The notes: generated from the letters alone by a model not told the origin. Positions 1-9,521 are shown, counted from the first letter of the stretch. The stretch is DNA of 25,299 nt from Paenarthrobacter nitroguajacolicus JCM 14115 (GCA_001313365.1 BBFS01000069.1:1-25299), one strand, 5' to 3'. Program-made: numbers and translations.

Positions 1-353
1 GAAGCCGCAGCTGCTGCTGCCGCCCCCCCCAAGGCCGTGGACGACCCCCCGCTGCTGCCAAGGCGTACGCACTGAGCATCCTTGGCAACTACGGCTGGGG
101 CCCGGGCGAGATGACTGCCCTGAACACGCTGTGGGAGAAGGAATCGAACTGGAAGACCACGGCGATGAACGCTTCCAGCGGCGCCTACGGCATCGTCCAG
201 TCCCTGCCTGCTTCCAAGATGGCTACCGTTGGTCCTGACTGGGAAACCAACTACCAGACCCAGATCAAGTGGGGGGGCCTGAACTACATCAAGGAGCGTT
301 ACGGATCCCCGTCCGCCGCTCTGGGCTTCCACTTGGCCAACAACTGGTACTAA
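1..353 (+). CDS. Lysozyme-like (transglycosylase-type) secreted protein, C-terminal part, 5' partial
   Basis: The reading frame enters from before the window and ends at the TAA at 351-353. The first 60 bases encode an Ala/Pro-rich linker that is legible only by changing frame at the C8 run near 24-31 and the C6 run at 46-51. From about 66 a compact lysozyme-like domain follows: YGWGPGEM, then LWEKESNW, whose Glu is the likely catalytic acid, then SSGAYGIVQSLP, and it ends in HLANNWY. This layout is typical of the C-terminal peptidoglycan-cleaving domain of secreted actinobacterial proteins with Ala-rich linkers. The G7 run near 273 adds one Gly (KWGGLNY, where KWGLNY is expected). The signal peptide and any LysM or Rpf-type N-terminal part lie outside the window. 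The lysozyme-like fold is fairly sure; the exact substrate bond is not. Confidence 0.75.
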   Translation, partial: SRSCCCRPPQGRGRPPAAAKAYALSILGNYGWGPGEMTALNTLWEKESNWKTTAMNASSGAYGIVQSLPASKMATVGPDWETNYQTQIKWGGLNYIKERYGSPSAALGFHLANNWY

Positions 354-369
354 GCCAGACAGCTTGATT

Positions 370-433
370 GCCGCGCCCGTTGCCGCCGTTCGCACCAGTA
401 CCCACTGGAGCGGATGGCGGGAACGGGCGCGGC
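370..433. terminator. Convergent hairpin terminator
   Basis: An 18-base arm at 370-387 (starting GCCGCGCCCGTT) pairs with 416-433 with a single mismatch, and a short inner CCAGT/ACTGG stem sits in the loop. It lies just after the stop of the lysozyme-like gene and just before the stop of the minus-strand decarboxylase, so it could serve both. There is no long T tract. Confidence 0.5.
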
Positions 434-442
434 TTTGCCGTT

Positions 443-1863
443 TCACAGGTGCGTGCCGAAGAACGCTATGCCTCCGGTTCGGCCTCCACCGCTCCCCCGC
501 ACGGCTGCGATGGACGCGGCGACATCCCCGGCGTCCGTAGTCCAATTGCTCACCGAAATCCGTAAGATCTCGCGGCCACGCCACGACGAACCGGACATCC
601 AGACCGCGCCCTCTGCCATGAGCCGCTGGGTGATCCGGTGCGTACGGTCATCGCTTCCGAAACTCACCGAGACCTGCGTGAACACGACGTCGTTGAGCAC
701 CTCCACGCCAGGGATCGAGGACAGTCCGTCAGCCAAAGCACGGGCATTTGCTGCCAGGCGCTCAACCATGGAAATCACGCCGTCCCGGCCGAGCTGCCTG
801 AGTGCGGCCCAGACCGGAATGCCCCCCGGGCGCGGCGGGACATCTCCGGAACTTTCTCGAAAGGATCCCCAGGCCCGGCATCAGTGGCAATGAGGTAACT
901 CGTGTGAACGCTGAAGGCACGCCTCAGGCTTCCGGGCGTGCCACTATTGCCAGGCCACAGTCGTAAGGGACATTCAGGGTCTTGTGGGCATCCGTTGCCC
1001 ACGAATCTGCGTCTTCCACACCCGCCAGCCGGCCTCGCAGCTTCGGGCTCACAGCGGCCCACAAACCAAAGGCACCATCAACGTGCACCCACGCGCCGCG
1101 ATCGTGTGCCACAGCTATGGCTTCCTCCATGGGATCAAATGCCCCCGGAGTGGAGGTTGCCGGCTTGCAGGCAGACCAACGATGGCCCCGGTTGCTGATC
1201 CATGGCATCAGCAAGGGCATCGGGGGGAAGATCCGGCCTTCGTCATCGGCGTCTACCGGAACGCAGGCGCCCAAACCGAGGTATCGCAACGCCAGATCCA
1301 CTGCGGCATGCCGTTCCCGGCCGGCAAAGGTTGTGATGCGCGGTGCGCCGCTGAGGCCGAGCGCTTCGAGGTCCCATCCGGCCTCGTCCATCAGGTATTG
1401 GCGGCCCGCTGCCAACCCCACGAAGTTAGCGGTTGTGGCACCCGTGGTGAATCCGACGTCGCAGTCGCGGGCAGGTGCAGGAGGTCCAAAAGCCAGGCGG
1501 CGGCCGATTCCTCGATGGCAGCGGCGGCGGGAGTGGCGAACCGGAGCCCGGTGTTTTGGTCCCAGGCAGAGACGAGCCAATCGGCAGCCATGGCGGCGGG
1601 CAAAGTTCCGCCCATGACCCACCCAAAAAACCGTCCGGACTGGATCGCCATCAAGCCGGGCTCAGCCAGCGCGGCCAGCTCGTCCACTACCTCCGCGGCA
1701 TCGGTTGCTCCGTCGGGGGGGAGACGCGGCAGGATGCTCTTGGCCACCTGGTCGGCGTCGGATGAAGGGCGGACAGAACGGGTGGGAACCGACGCAAGCC
1801 ACTCACCGGCGTGGACCATGGCCCGCTCCAATGCAGCACCGTACGCTCCGGCATCGCAGACAT
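443..1863 (-). CDS. Pyridoxal-phosphate-dependent group II decarboxylase family protein, frame-broken
   Basis: Four minus-strand frame segments join into one protein of about 470 residues of the glutamate/aromatic-amino-acid decarboxylase family. They are about 1430-1860, 924-1430, 780-920 and 443-778. Family signs are FFGWVMGG near the N-terminus, FTTGATTANFVGL (the cofactor-phosphate region), HVDGAFGLWAA (the Asp that binds the pyridine nitrogen) and WATDAHKTLNVPYDCG, whose Lys codon at 981-983 is the expected Schiff-base lysine. The C-terminal small domain ends at 443. The family removes CO2 from an amino acid in the cytoplasm; the substrate cannot be read here. The start is unsure. Homology seems to begin at AYGAALERAM, with no in-frame ATG before it. 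An ATG at 1863 would fit if one base is missing after it; otherwise TTG at 1831 or ATG at 1819 are options. A 51-base gap separates it from the HAD gene upstream, so the two may be cotranscribed. Confidence 0.75.
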
Positions 1864-1914
1864 GCGCACAGCCTACGCCCGGTTCACCGCTTGGAACAGA
1901 CCGCGCAGAAAGGG

Positions 1915-2610
1915 CTAAAGGGTCAGCGTCAGGAGGTGACCGCCGTCGTCGTCCGTCACAGCAGTAACGGTGACCGACGAGTAATCCGGGATCCGCCACA
2001 TGCCCGGCTCCAGTTCTCCGCCGGCGTTGCCCACCACAACGGTCCGCATCCCCCCCGCGGCGCGCGCGGCGGCAATACCGGCAGGCGCGTCTTCGAAAAC
2101 CACGACGTCGGCGGGGTCGGCTCCCAGAAGCGCCGCCGCCTTCAGATATCCCTCCGGATGCGGTTTGCCGCGGGTGACAGACTCCGCGGTGACCGCGGTT
2201 GATGGCATGGTGAGCCCGGCGGCGTGCATGCGGATATCGGCCAGGATCCGATCCGCGGAGGTGACCAACGCGATGGCGTCATCGGGCAGCCGCGCCAGCA
2301 AGGCCCCCCCGGCCCCCCCGGGAAGGGCGATCACGCCATCGGTCCGGGAGCGCTCCATCTCTCCGAGCTCAGCGGTCAAAGCTTCAAAGTCAGCGCCAGC
2401 GGGAGCATACCGGCGAACAGTATCGCCGGCCTGGACGCCGTGGGAAGTGCGGAGGATCTCATTGAAATCCAAGCCGTAGCGCTCGGCGAACTCGAGCCAG
2501 ACTTGCTCAACGATTGCCGTTGAATCCACCAGTGTGCCGTCCATGTCGAAGAGGACGGCACGGACGTTCAGCACTGATGGTTGGGAGGCGGGTTCGGCAG
2601 GATGGCTCAT
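1915..2610 (-). CDS. HAD-superfamily (subfamily IA) phosphatase
   Basis: This is an uninterrupted minus-strand frame of about 230 residues. HAD motif I is LFDMDGTLVDS (nucleophile Asp and general acid Asp), motif II is VTSADR, the motif III Lys is in GKPHPEGY, and motif IV with the acidic pair is VVFEDAPAGIAAARAA. Residues between motif I and II form the helical cap of subfamily IA. Such enzymes hydrolyse small phosphate esters, often sugar phosphates, in the cytoplasm with Mg2+; the substrate is not readable. Three C7 runs (2050-2056, 2304-2310, 2313-2319) each leave the frame intact but appear to add a Gly (AAGGMR, LPGGAGGAL). The ATG at 2610 is preferred because AGGA stands before it; an in-frame ATG at 2634 is the alternative. 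It lies 45 bases after the VOC gene and may share its transcript. Confidence 0.85.
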   Translation of the reverse strand: MSHPAEPASQPSVLNVRAVLFDMDGTLVDSTAIVEQVWLEFAERYGLDFNEILRTSHGVQAGDTVRRYAPAGADFEALTAELGEMERSRTDGVIALPGGAGGALLARLPDDAIALVTSADRILADIRMHAAGLTMPSTAVTAESVTRGKPHPEGYLKAAALLGADPADVVVFEDAPAGIAAARAAGGMRTVVVGNAGGELEPGMWRIPDYSSVTVTAVTDDDGGHLLTLTL

Positions 2611-2655
2611 GGTTCCATCCTGCCGCACACTCATGCGGTGGTGCTGAAGTGTGAC

Positions 2656-3036
2656 TTAGCCGTTCGGCCGCTGCGGAAGGTACTGCACCGCCCACTTGTT
2701 GCCGTCGGGGTCTGCGAAGTAAACGAAGTGGCCCCCAATCCTGAACGTCAATATCGCTGACGTCCACGCCGTTGGCCTTGAGCTGCTCATGCGCCTTGTT
2801 GATGTCCGCCACCACCACTTGGAGCTTGGCGCTGTCCCGGGAGGGGCATCGCTGAGGCCCTCCCCCCCGATGGCGATGGAACACGCCGAACCCGGCGGTG
2901 TCAGCTGCACGAAACGGATGCCGTCCATGGGACGCTCATCGAAATCGGCGTTGAAACCAACCTTGTTGACGTAGAAATCCTTCGCGCGGTCGACGTCGGA
3001 CACAGGGACAAACACCAGTTCAAGTTTCCAGTCCAT
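2656..3036 (-). CDS. VOC-family (glyoxalase/bleomycin-resistance fold) protein
   Basis: About 126 residues starting MDWKLELVFVPVSDVDRAKD and ending FADPDGNKWAVQYLPQRPNG form the usual paired beta-alpha-beta-beta-beta modules of a single-chain VOC protein. The ends share one frame, but the middle (about 2730-2840) makes sense only in another frame, where it reads AKLQVVVADINKAHEQL. Two compensating indels are therefore present, one near 2840 and one at the G5/C5 run near 2735. The C7 run near 2868 adds one Gly (IGGEG). FADPDGN is the common VOC signature with the late metal-side region, but no full metal-ligand set can be assigned. The function is unknown. Members are metal-dependent isomerases, dioxygenases or ligand-binding proteins. 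It sits between upp and the HAD gene, all on the minus strand with gaps of 45 bases each. Confidence 0.8.
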   Translation of the reverse strand: MDWKLELVFVPVSDVDRAKDFYVNKVGFNADFDERPMDGIRFVQLTPPGSACSIAIGGEGLSDAPPGTAPSSKWWWRTSTRRMSSSRPTAWTSAILTFRIGGHFVYFADPDGNKWAVQYLPQRPNG

Positions 3037-3081
3037 GCGCCACAGGCTAACGGGGCGCGTGGGAAACCGGTAGGGGGCTCC

Positions 3082-4324
<1,243 letters not shown>

Positions 4325-4329
4325 AACTG

Positions 4330-5334
4330 TCACCTCGGTGGGCGTTCAAGAGCCTCAAGGACGGTGGCGGCAGTGGCTTCCCAGCCGTGGAGATGCTCCC
4401 GGGCCGTGAGGGCTCTGCTGCGCCATCGTTCTTGGAGTGCGTGATCGGAGAGCCAGGTCCGGAGGGTGCTGGCGAGGGTGCCAGGGTCACTGAGATCCAG
4501 GGTCGCGCCCGCCCCTGTGTCACCCAGTGCTTCCACTGCGCCGGTCCCCCCCTGCCGCACAAGCACGGGGATGCCATGAGCCAACGATTCCGTGACGGAC
4601 ATCCCGAAGCTTTCGGAGCGTGAAATCAGAACACTCAGGTCCGCCCTGTGCCATTGCTCTTCGAGGCATCGCCGGTCAGCTCGCCAGTGATGCTGATTCG
4701 GTTTTCGAGACCGTAATGCTCGACGGCGGCCCTCACCTCGGCCGCATAGCTCGGATCAGCGTCGTGGGAGCCTATGAGAGCTGCGGTCCAAGCGAGATAC
4801 GGTAAGCGACTGAGCGCCTCTACCAAGAGTGTTTGGCACTTGTTGGGCAGCAACGCGGCAACCGCCACGATGTGCTGGTTCGGATCCTTCTGCGGGGTTT
4901 GCCTTCTCAGCACCGGGCGTGGCGACGACGATGTTTTGTATCCCGTGCTTTGCCTCCAACTCGGCCGCTGCGTGGGCACTCGGGCAGACGATCCCGGTTG
5001 CTGCAGCCAGCGCCTTCGTCTCAAGGTCATGGTGGTCCGCCAACGCCATGTGCGACAGAATCCAGACCTTCGTCCCGGCATTGACCGCGGCGGCGATCTC
5101 GTCCGGCGCCCCACTGGCTACCAAGCCGTCGGCAATCACTGTTGTGCCGCCGTCGAGCATGTCAGCGAACCGCTGCCGGTCCATGGGGGGGCTGCCAACC
5201 GGCCAATCGCCGTCGACCGTTACTGTCTCAACGTTGACGCCGAGGGCAGTCAGGTGCTCCGCGAGCTTGGCGTTGTACTTGTTGCCGCCGGAACCGTGCC
5301 GGACGTTCCCAGGGACCAGGAAGCGGATGTGCAC
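4330..5334 (-). CDS. GT4-type glycosyltransferase, frame-broken
   Basis: Three frame pieces give about 330 residues. The N-terminal piece (5334 to about 4920) starts at GTG and reads MHIRFLVPGNVRHGSGGNKYN, the glycine-rich acceptor-side loop of a GT-B enzyme. It continues through SHMALADHHDLETKALAAA and VCPSAHAAAELEAKHG. The middle piece (about 4880-4690) holds VAALLPNKCQTLLVEALSRL and LIGSHDADPSYAAEVR, the nucleotide-sugar domain. The C-terminal piece (to 4330) has SVTESLAHGIPVLVRQGGTGAVEAL, which contains the E-x7-E type donor-binding motif. Frame changes fall near 4910, 4680 and 4610. The GTG start directly follows the TAA of the QueD-like gene, so the two are translationally coupled. It probably transfers a sugar in the cytoplasm, and the neighbours suggest a small modified product rather than cell-wall polymer. 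The acceptor is unknown. Confidence 0.78.
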
Positions 5335-5737
5335 TTACTTGACCGGGAGCTCCAGCGAGTAGCCCGCCCAGGCGTCAGGGTTCTCGCGGAGGACGACGTC
5401 GATGCCAGTGAGTGCCGGACCGTCCGCCGTGTCCTGGATTTGGGCGGCCATGGCATCGGCGATGTGCTTCGCGAGAGCCTCCGTGGTGGAGAGCTTGCCT
5501 TGAAGGCGGGGTGTTCGTCGAGGTTCTTGTAGTTCAGGTCGGCGAGCACGTCCTCAAGGATGGTGCCGGCGGCACCTATGTCCAGGACGATTGCGTCGTC
5601 GTTGAGGGTGGGGGGGCGGCGGAAGGTGACTTCAGCGACGAACGTGGCACCGTGGAGGCCCTGGCTGGGCCAAACGCTTCGCGGGGGGGAAGGCTGTGGG
5701 CGACCATGAAGTGGCGTCGGACGGTCAGGCTGAACAT
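5335..5737 (-). CDS. QueD-like / 6-pyruvoyl-tetrahydropterin synthase family protein with altered zinc site, frame-broken
   Basis: The rebuilt chain is about 133 residues, starts MFSLTVRRHFMVAHSL and ends WAGYSLELPVK. One-base losses near 5668 and 5505 break the frame, and correcting them gives FGPAQGLHGATFVAEVTF and KGKLSTTEALAKHIADAM. The fold family is clear from the N-terminal strand with HFMVAHS, the LHG turn, VLDIGAA, LADLNYKNLDEHPAF (matching the LDH region) and the later TTE helix (substrate-binding Glu). However, the usual HGH zinc pair reads HGAT and the QueD catalytic Cys is absent, so it may not make 6-carboxytetrahydropterin. It lies between an MDR dehydrogenase (3-base gap) and a glycosyltransferase (0-base gap), which points to a dedicated small-molecule pathway and not housekeeping queuosine synthesis. 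Confidence 0.78.
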
Positions 5738-5740
5738 GAA

Positions 5741-6747
5741 TTAATCCTCCGGGTTGGGGGGGTACGCGACCACATGGCAGAAACCGCCGGGCCGTTCGAA
5801 CAATTTTGTGAGTGTGGTGGGCAGGTTCCTGAACAGGCATTCGCTGGTCAGGAACGTGTCGAACAGCGGATCCCTTAATTCGAGTGCCGCCTGTTCCAAG
5901 CGCTGGGCGTTGGTTCGCCGGTGCCGTCTGGGCAGGGCGACAGCACCCACTTGGCTGGAACGGATGTTCAGCTGCGGGCATGGAAGTCCTCGCCGAGTGG
6001 CAGGGTGACTTCTTTGTCGGCAAACCAGGAAAGTTCAATGACATCGGAGTCGTCGCCGGCCAGCTGGAGGCTCAACTTGAGGCCCTCATTGGAGGCGGAG
6101 CAGTGGAAGACGATGTCGTTGTCGTCCTTCGCTTCCTCGGGAAGTGCGAAGTCCACGTCGATGATTTCCGCCAGCTTTCGCTTCTCGGGATCGGCGTCCA
6201 CCAGTTGCAGGCGGCCCAGCGGATACTTCCGCAGGAGCGTCGCCAGGACGCCACCCACCAAACCACCACCGACGACGGCGACGCGGTCGCCCAGCCTCGG
6301 TCCGGCTTCCCAAAGGGCATTGATGGCCACCTCAACGATGCCCGTGAGGACAGCCCGACGTGCTGGTACGTCCTCCGGGATTGCGGTGAGTTGGCTGGTG
6401 GGCAACACGTAGAAGTCCTGGTGTGGGTGCAGGCTGAAGACCGTTTTTCCCCCGCCATTCGTCCGGGCCTTCTTCCACAATGCCGACGTTCAGGTAGCCG
6501 TATTTGACGGGTCCCGGGAAGTCGCCTTCCTGGTGCGGGGGGGCTTGCATCAGGCCAGCCACGCGCTCCGGAACGCGGCCCTCGTGGACAACACGCTCAG
6601 TGCCGCGGCTGACACCCGAATACAGGTCCTGACCAGGGCTTCTCCTTCTTGCCTTGCTGGCAGGACCTCCGGGCGCAGCTCGCCATCGCCCGTCTCCGTG
6701 ACCCAATAGGCCTGGGCTTCGTGTTCTTGTTCATGCGAGATAGTCAT
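5741..6747 (-). CDS. MDR-superfamily (zinc-type alcohol dehydrogenase-like) oxidoreductase, frame-broken
   Basis: Four frame segments make about 335 residues. The first (6747 to about 6620) begins [20 protein letters not shown]. The next reads [18 protein letters not shown] and [13 protein letters not shown], the GroES-like domain. Then come [15 protein letters not shown] and [20 protein letters not shown], the NAD(P)-binding Rossmann loop followed by LVDADPEKR, whose acidic residue favours NAD. The last segment ends [15 protein letters not shown]. Breaks lie near 6620, 6470 and 5960. The four-Cys structural zinc cluster of classical alcohol dehydrogenases is not visible and catalytic zinc ligands are not obvious. 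It is the first gene of the operon with the QueD-like protein and GT4. Its substrate may be the pathway intermediate, which is an inference from context. Confidence 0.78.
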
Positions 6748-6893
6748 GGTGCTTACGAATCTATCGGTGGGGGGGGCTGCTGACGGAAGTTGGCTGTGTT
6801 TTACCGGCGCGTTAGCTGGTTCTCCTTGCAGCTCATTAGGGGGGGCTCGTTTTGGGGGGGAACAGGGCTCAACTCCGGTACCCTATTTCAGTT
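6748..6893. promoter_or_regulatory. Intergenic region holding divergent promoters
   Basis: This 146-base stretch separates the dehydrogenase operon (leftward) from tRNA-Ser (rightward). It must hold both promoters. TACCCT at about 6879-6884 is a possible -10 element for the tRNA, and no convincing -35 can be named. Three G runs of 6-8 bases (near 6770, 6839 and 6853) are likely to have distorted spacing here. Confidence 0.35.
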
Positions 6894-6983
6894 GGTGACG
6901 TGTCCGAGCGGCCGAAGGTGCAACACTCGAAATGTTGTTTGGTGTAAAAGCCAACGTGGGTTCAAATCCCACCGTCACCGCCA
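6894..6983 (+). tRNA. tRNA-Ser (anticodon CGA)
   Basis: The acceptor arm GGTGACG (6894-6900) pairs with CGTCACC (6973-6979), followed by discriminator G and an encoded CCA at 6981-6983. The anticodon arm CAACA-CTCGAAA-TGTTG spans 6921-6937 with anticodon CGA at 6928-6930, which reads codon UCG. A long variable arm with a TTGG/CCAA stem marks a class II tRNA, and the T arm contains GTTCAAATC. All of this fits tRNA-Ser. A strong terminator follows within 7 bases. Confidence 0.95.
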
Positions 6984-6989
6984 ATGAGA

Positions 6990-7033
6990 AAGGCCCTGCT
7001 TCCCTTTGTTTATGAGGGAGGCAGGGCCTTTTC
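6990..7033. terminator. Strong rho-independent terminator, probably bidirectional
   Basis: AAGGCCCTGC (6990-6999) pairs perfectly with GCAGGGCCTT (7021-7030), extended inward by CCCT/AGGG, and it is followed by TTC TT. It ends the tRNA transcript. The A-rich left flank would give a U-rich tail for the minus-strand TM2 gene, which stops at 7053. Confidence 0.85.
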
Positions 7034-7052
7034 TTATGTCCGTCAGGGGAGA

Positions 7053-8096
7053 CTAGAACTTGTACTCAAAGCCACCCTTGAGGCCGGACTCGAAAACCAG
7101 AAGCCCGGTGGCCGCTGGCACGTCCAGCACAACCTTTCCGGTGACTTTCTCGCCGGGTCCCATGCCAGCGCTGGGGGGGAACTGCTCTGCGTCAGGAATG
7201 CACGAATACGTCGCGATACTGGCAAGGGAGCCATTGAAGGTGGTGCCGTTGGCTGCAATGTACTTGAAGTCGAAACCGCTCAAGGTGAACTTCGGGTACG
7301 CAGACTGAGCCAGCTCAGGCGTGGTCTCAACAGTGATATCAACCGCCACCACGTTGCCGTTCTCGGAGGGACGAGCATACGGTTCGGTGCAAGTGACCGG
7401 CGTGATGCTATTGACGGTGAACTTGGTGTGGACGTCGCCGCTCTTGCCGTCACTGATGGTACCGATATCGCCAAAGGCCATCACGAGGTTTCCACGGCTG
7501 TTGGTTTCCACATCGTCCGCAGGTGCGGGCGTCGGGGGTTGACTTGGTGACAGGTTCAACAGACGGAGCAGTTACCGGGGCAGTGAGGGCTGCGGTTGTT
7601 GCGATGCCCTGGCTTACGTTGAACGCGATGCTGGCAAGGATCACTACAGCGGAAACGATGAGGCGACCAGCTTGTGCCGGTCGTAGCCCTCCAGCGGGCG
7701 ACGATACTTATCAGTCTGCTTGTTGGCCAGAACCAGGATGAGGTCCACCAATGCCCAAACTCCGAGGCCACCAAAGGTAAGAAGCTTGGCAATACCGGTG
7801 CCGATCTTGCCAAGGTAGAAGCGGTCAACGCCGAGGACGCCCACCAGCAATGCCAGGAGCCACGTCACAAGGAAGGACTTGGGCGGCGTGGTAGGCGCTT
7901 GGAATTGCTGCGGGTATCCCTGAGGCGGCTGGAAAGGCTGGCCGTACGGCTGCTGGAAACCCTCCTGCGGCTGCTGACCGAACGCCGGCGGCGCCTGGTA
8001 CCCTGCGGTGCAGGCGCCTGGTAGCCTGGGGGTGCAGGCGGCTGGTAGCCCTGGGGGCACGGGTGGTGGCGTGTAGCCAGGCTGATCTTGACTCAT
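7053..8096 (-). CDS. TM2-domain / DUF4352 membrane protein, frame-broken
   Basis: The rebuilt protein is about 345 residues. It starts MSQDQPGYTPPPVP and runs through a Pro/Gln/Gly-rich cytoplasmic region with GYQ repeats (8000-8080, partly out of frame). Then comes a TM2 domain (KSFLVTWLLALLVGVLGVDRFYLGK, LLTFGGLGVWALVDLILVL), whose two helices and GVDRFYLG turn are diagnostic. After HKL the frame slips near 7660 and continues IVSAVVILASIAFNV, a third membrane helix. A Thr/Pro/Ala linker leads to a DUF4352-like extracellular beta domain from about 7500 to the stop at 7053, with two Cys (VTCTEP, YSCIPD) that could form a disulfide. A further slip near 7540 joins linker and domain. The role is unknown. 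The domain order suggests an anchored surface ligand-binding or adhesion-type module. Confidence 0.75.
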
Positions 8097-8346
8097 GAGG
8101 GTCCTTTCAAACGCCGCGCTTTTAGGCGCGGCTAAACACAAGTGGGTTTGATGCGAGTGGATTGCCTTTGCGCTCTGGCAATGAGTGCGAGCTAAAACTG
8201 CGGCGCTAGCCTGTCTAATGCCCCCCCAAAGTTGCTCCCCCCCAAAGCACCGGCATATGCACGGTAATTCGGATTTTACAGGGTGGGAGAAGATTAGATT
8301 GAACACGATCGGGCTCATGAAACCCGGCTGCCAAGGGGGGGGAATT
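8097..8346. promoter_or_regulatory. Divergent intergenic region
   Basis: These 250 bases separate the TM2 gene (leftward) from the putative lipoprotein (rightward). They have lower GC than their surroundings. A short perfect stem, CGCGCTTTTAGGCGCG (about 8113-8128), stands close to the TM2 start and could be part of its 5' leader. C7 runs occur near 8221 and 8237 and a G run near 8335. No gene is seen. Confidence 0.35.
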
Positions 8347-8838
8347 ATGCGTTGCCGCATCACATTGATTGCTATCGCTGCCGTTTCAGTTGGACTGACT
8401 GTGGCTGCTCCGCCGCCAAGCCGCTTGAAGTGGACCCGGCGAGAACGTCAGTCGAATACACGTTTCGAGACAGTTCCGTCCCACCCGAATACCATCGCAG
8501 CTACGTGATCAAGGCCTCCAGCACACAGGCCACCATCACTGTGGATTCTTACGGCGATGTCCTCCGTCAGGAAACTACTGCAGTGTCGGCTGAGACGTGG
8601 ACCAAGGTAACGGATCTGGTTCGCAGCCTGCCGGAACGGACGAAAGACATCAAAACGCAGAAACCTGGCTGCGCAGGTGGCACTGCCTCGAAAATCGTGG
8701 TGCGGGAAGGCGATGACCAGCGCTACTCCCGGCACATCGAAGACTGCGGTGGAGGCCCAGTTGCGCCCCCTAACGGATACAGCCGCCCCGCTGGAAGCAC
8801 TCTTCGACATGAGAGACCTCCTGAAAACCAATGGCTGA
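8347..8838 (+). CDS. Putative secreted lipoprotein of unknown function, frame-broken
   Basis: It starts MRCRITLIAIAAVSVGLTVA, a lipoprotein-type signal peptide. Correcting an indel near 8405 gives a Cys just after it (CSAAKPLEVDPAR), a plausible lipobox. The mature part (about 8420-8755) reads ARTSVEYTFRDSS, SSTQATITVDSYGDVL and SAETWTKVTDLVRSLPERTK, with two Cys (PGCAGG, EDCGGG). A second indel near 8755 leads to QLRPLTDTAAPLEALFDMRD and LLKTNG before the TGA at 8836-8838. I do not recognise the family. The pattern of a derivative-like beta strand repeat with a helix resembles small actinobacterial surface proteins of about 160 residues. Confidence 0.6.
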
Positions 8839-8972
8839 AGTTTTGAGCGGCAGGATCTCAGCACTTTGGGAGATCCAAAGCCGCGAGACCTAACCCTTCG
8901 GCGAAGGCAGGCGTAGATTGAGCCGGATGCCGTAAGACACCCTCGGAACCCACACGGACCGCGGAGGCAGCA

Positions 8973-9521
8973 ATGACCAAGCGCACACAGAAAAGCACCG
9001 ACTACGCGTTCGTCACGGTGTGGCGGGTGGCGGGCACACGCGAGGAAGTAGTGGACGTCCTGGGCGACGCCGCGGCTCTCAAACAGTGGTGGCCCTCCGT
9101 CTACCTCACGGTCACGCCCGTAGCCCAAGGCGGACCGGATGGAGTTGGTGCATGCTTTGACCTTCATACCAAGGGCTGGCTCCCATACACCTTGCGTTGG
9201 CGACTCACCATTACCGAACCCGTGACCCTCGACGGCTTTGCGCTCACAGCCGAAGGTGACCTCAACGGCACGGGCCGCTGGACACTCGAGACTGACGGTC
9301 CGGAGGTCGTCATCACCTACGACTGGCGGGTCAGTGCCACCAAGCCCTTGCTTCGCCGTTTGAGTTGGCTCTTCAAACCGGCCTTCTCTGCCAATCATCA
9401 CTGGGCCATGGCTCGCGGTGAGGAAAGCCTGAAACTTGAGCTCCGCCGTCGACGTTCCGAGTCCGCAGCGAATGTGCCCGAGCCACCGAAGCCAACTTTC
9501 GTTCGCTCCTCGAGGCGTTAA
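8973..9521 (+). CDS. SRPBCC-superfamily (START/Bet v1-like) protein
   Basis: This is an intact 182-residue frame with GGAGG seven bases before the ATG. It opens with TDYAFVTVWRVAGTREEVVD, the first strand and helix of a Bet v1-like fold. ALKQWWPSVYLTVTPVAQGG follows, where the helix after the paired Trp leads into the ligand-pocket strands. GTGRWTLETDGPEVVITYDW comes next, and a long C-terminal helix (HHWAMARGEESLKLELRRR) closes the cavity. Members bind or act on hydrophobic small molecules (polyketide cyclases, lipid carriers). No substrate can be inferred. There is no G/C run of six or more inside it, and it is one of the few genes here with no frame damage. Confidence 0.88.
   Translation: MTKRTQKSTDYAFVTVWRVAGTREEVVDVLGDAAALKQWWPSVYLTVTPVAQGGPDGVGACFDLHTKGWLPYTLRWRLTITEPVTLDGFALTAEGDLNGTGRWTLETDGPEVVITYDWRVSATKPLLRRLSWLFKPAFSANHHWAMARGEESLKLELRRRRSESAANVPEPPKPTFVRSSRR

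Noticed and set aside
6790..6987. Small open frame through the tRNA
   Set aside because: It runs through the promoter region and tRNA-Ser and has no ribosome site.
8448..9401. 317-residue minus-strand open frame
   Set aside because: It is antisense to the putative lipoprotein and the SRPBCC gene. It has no motifs.
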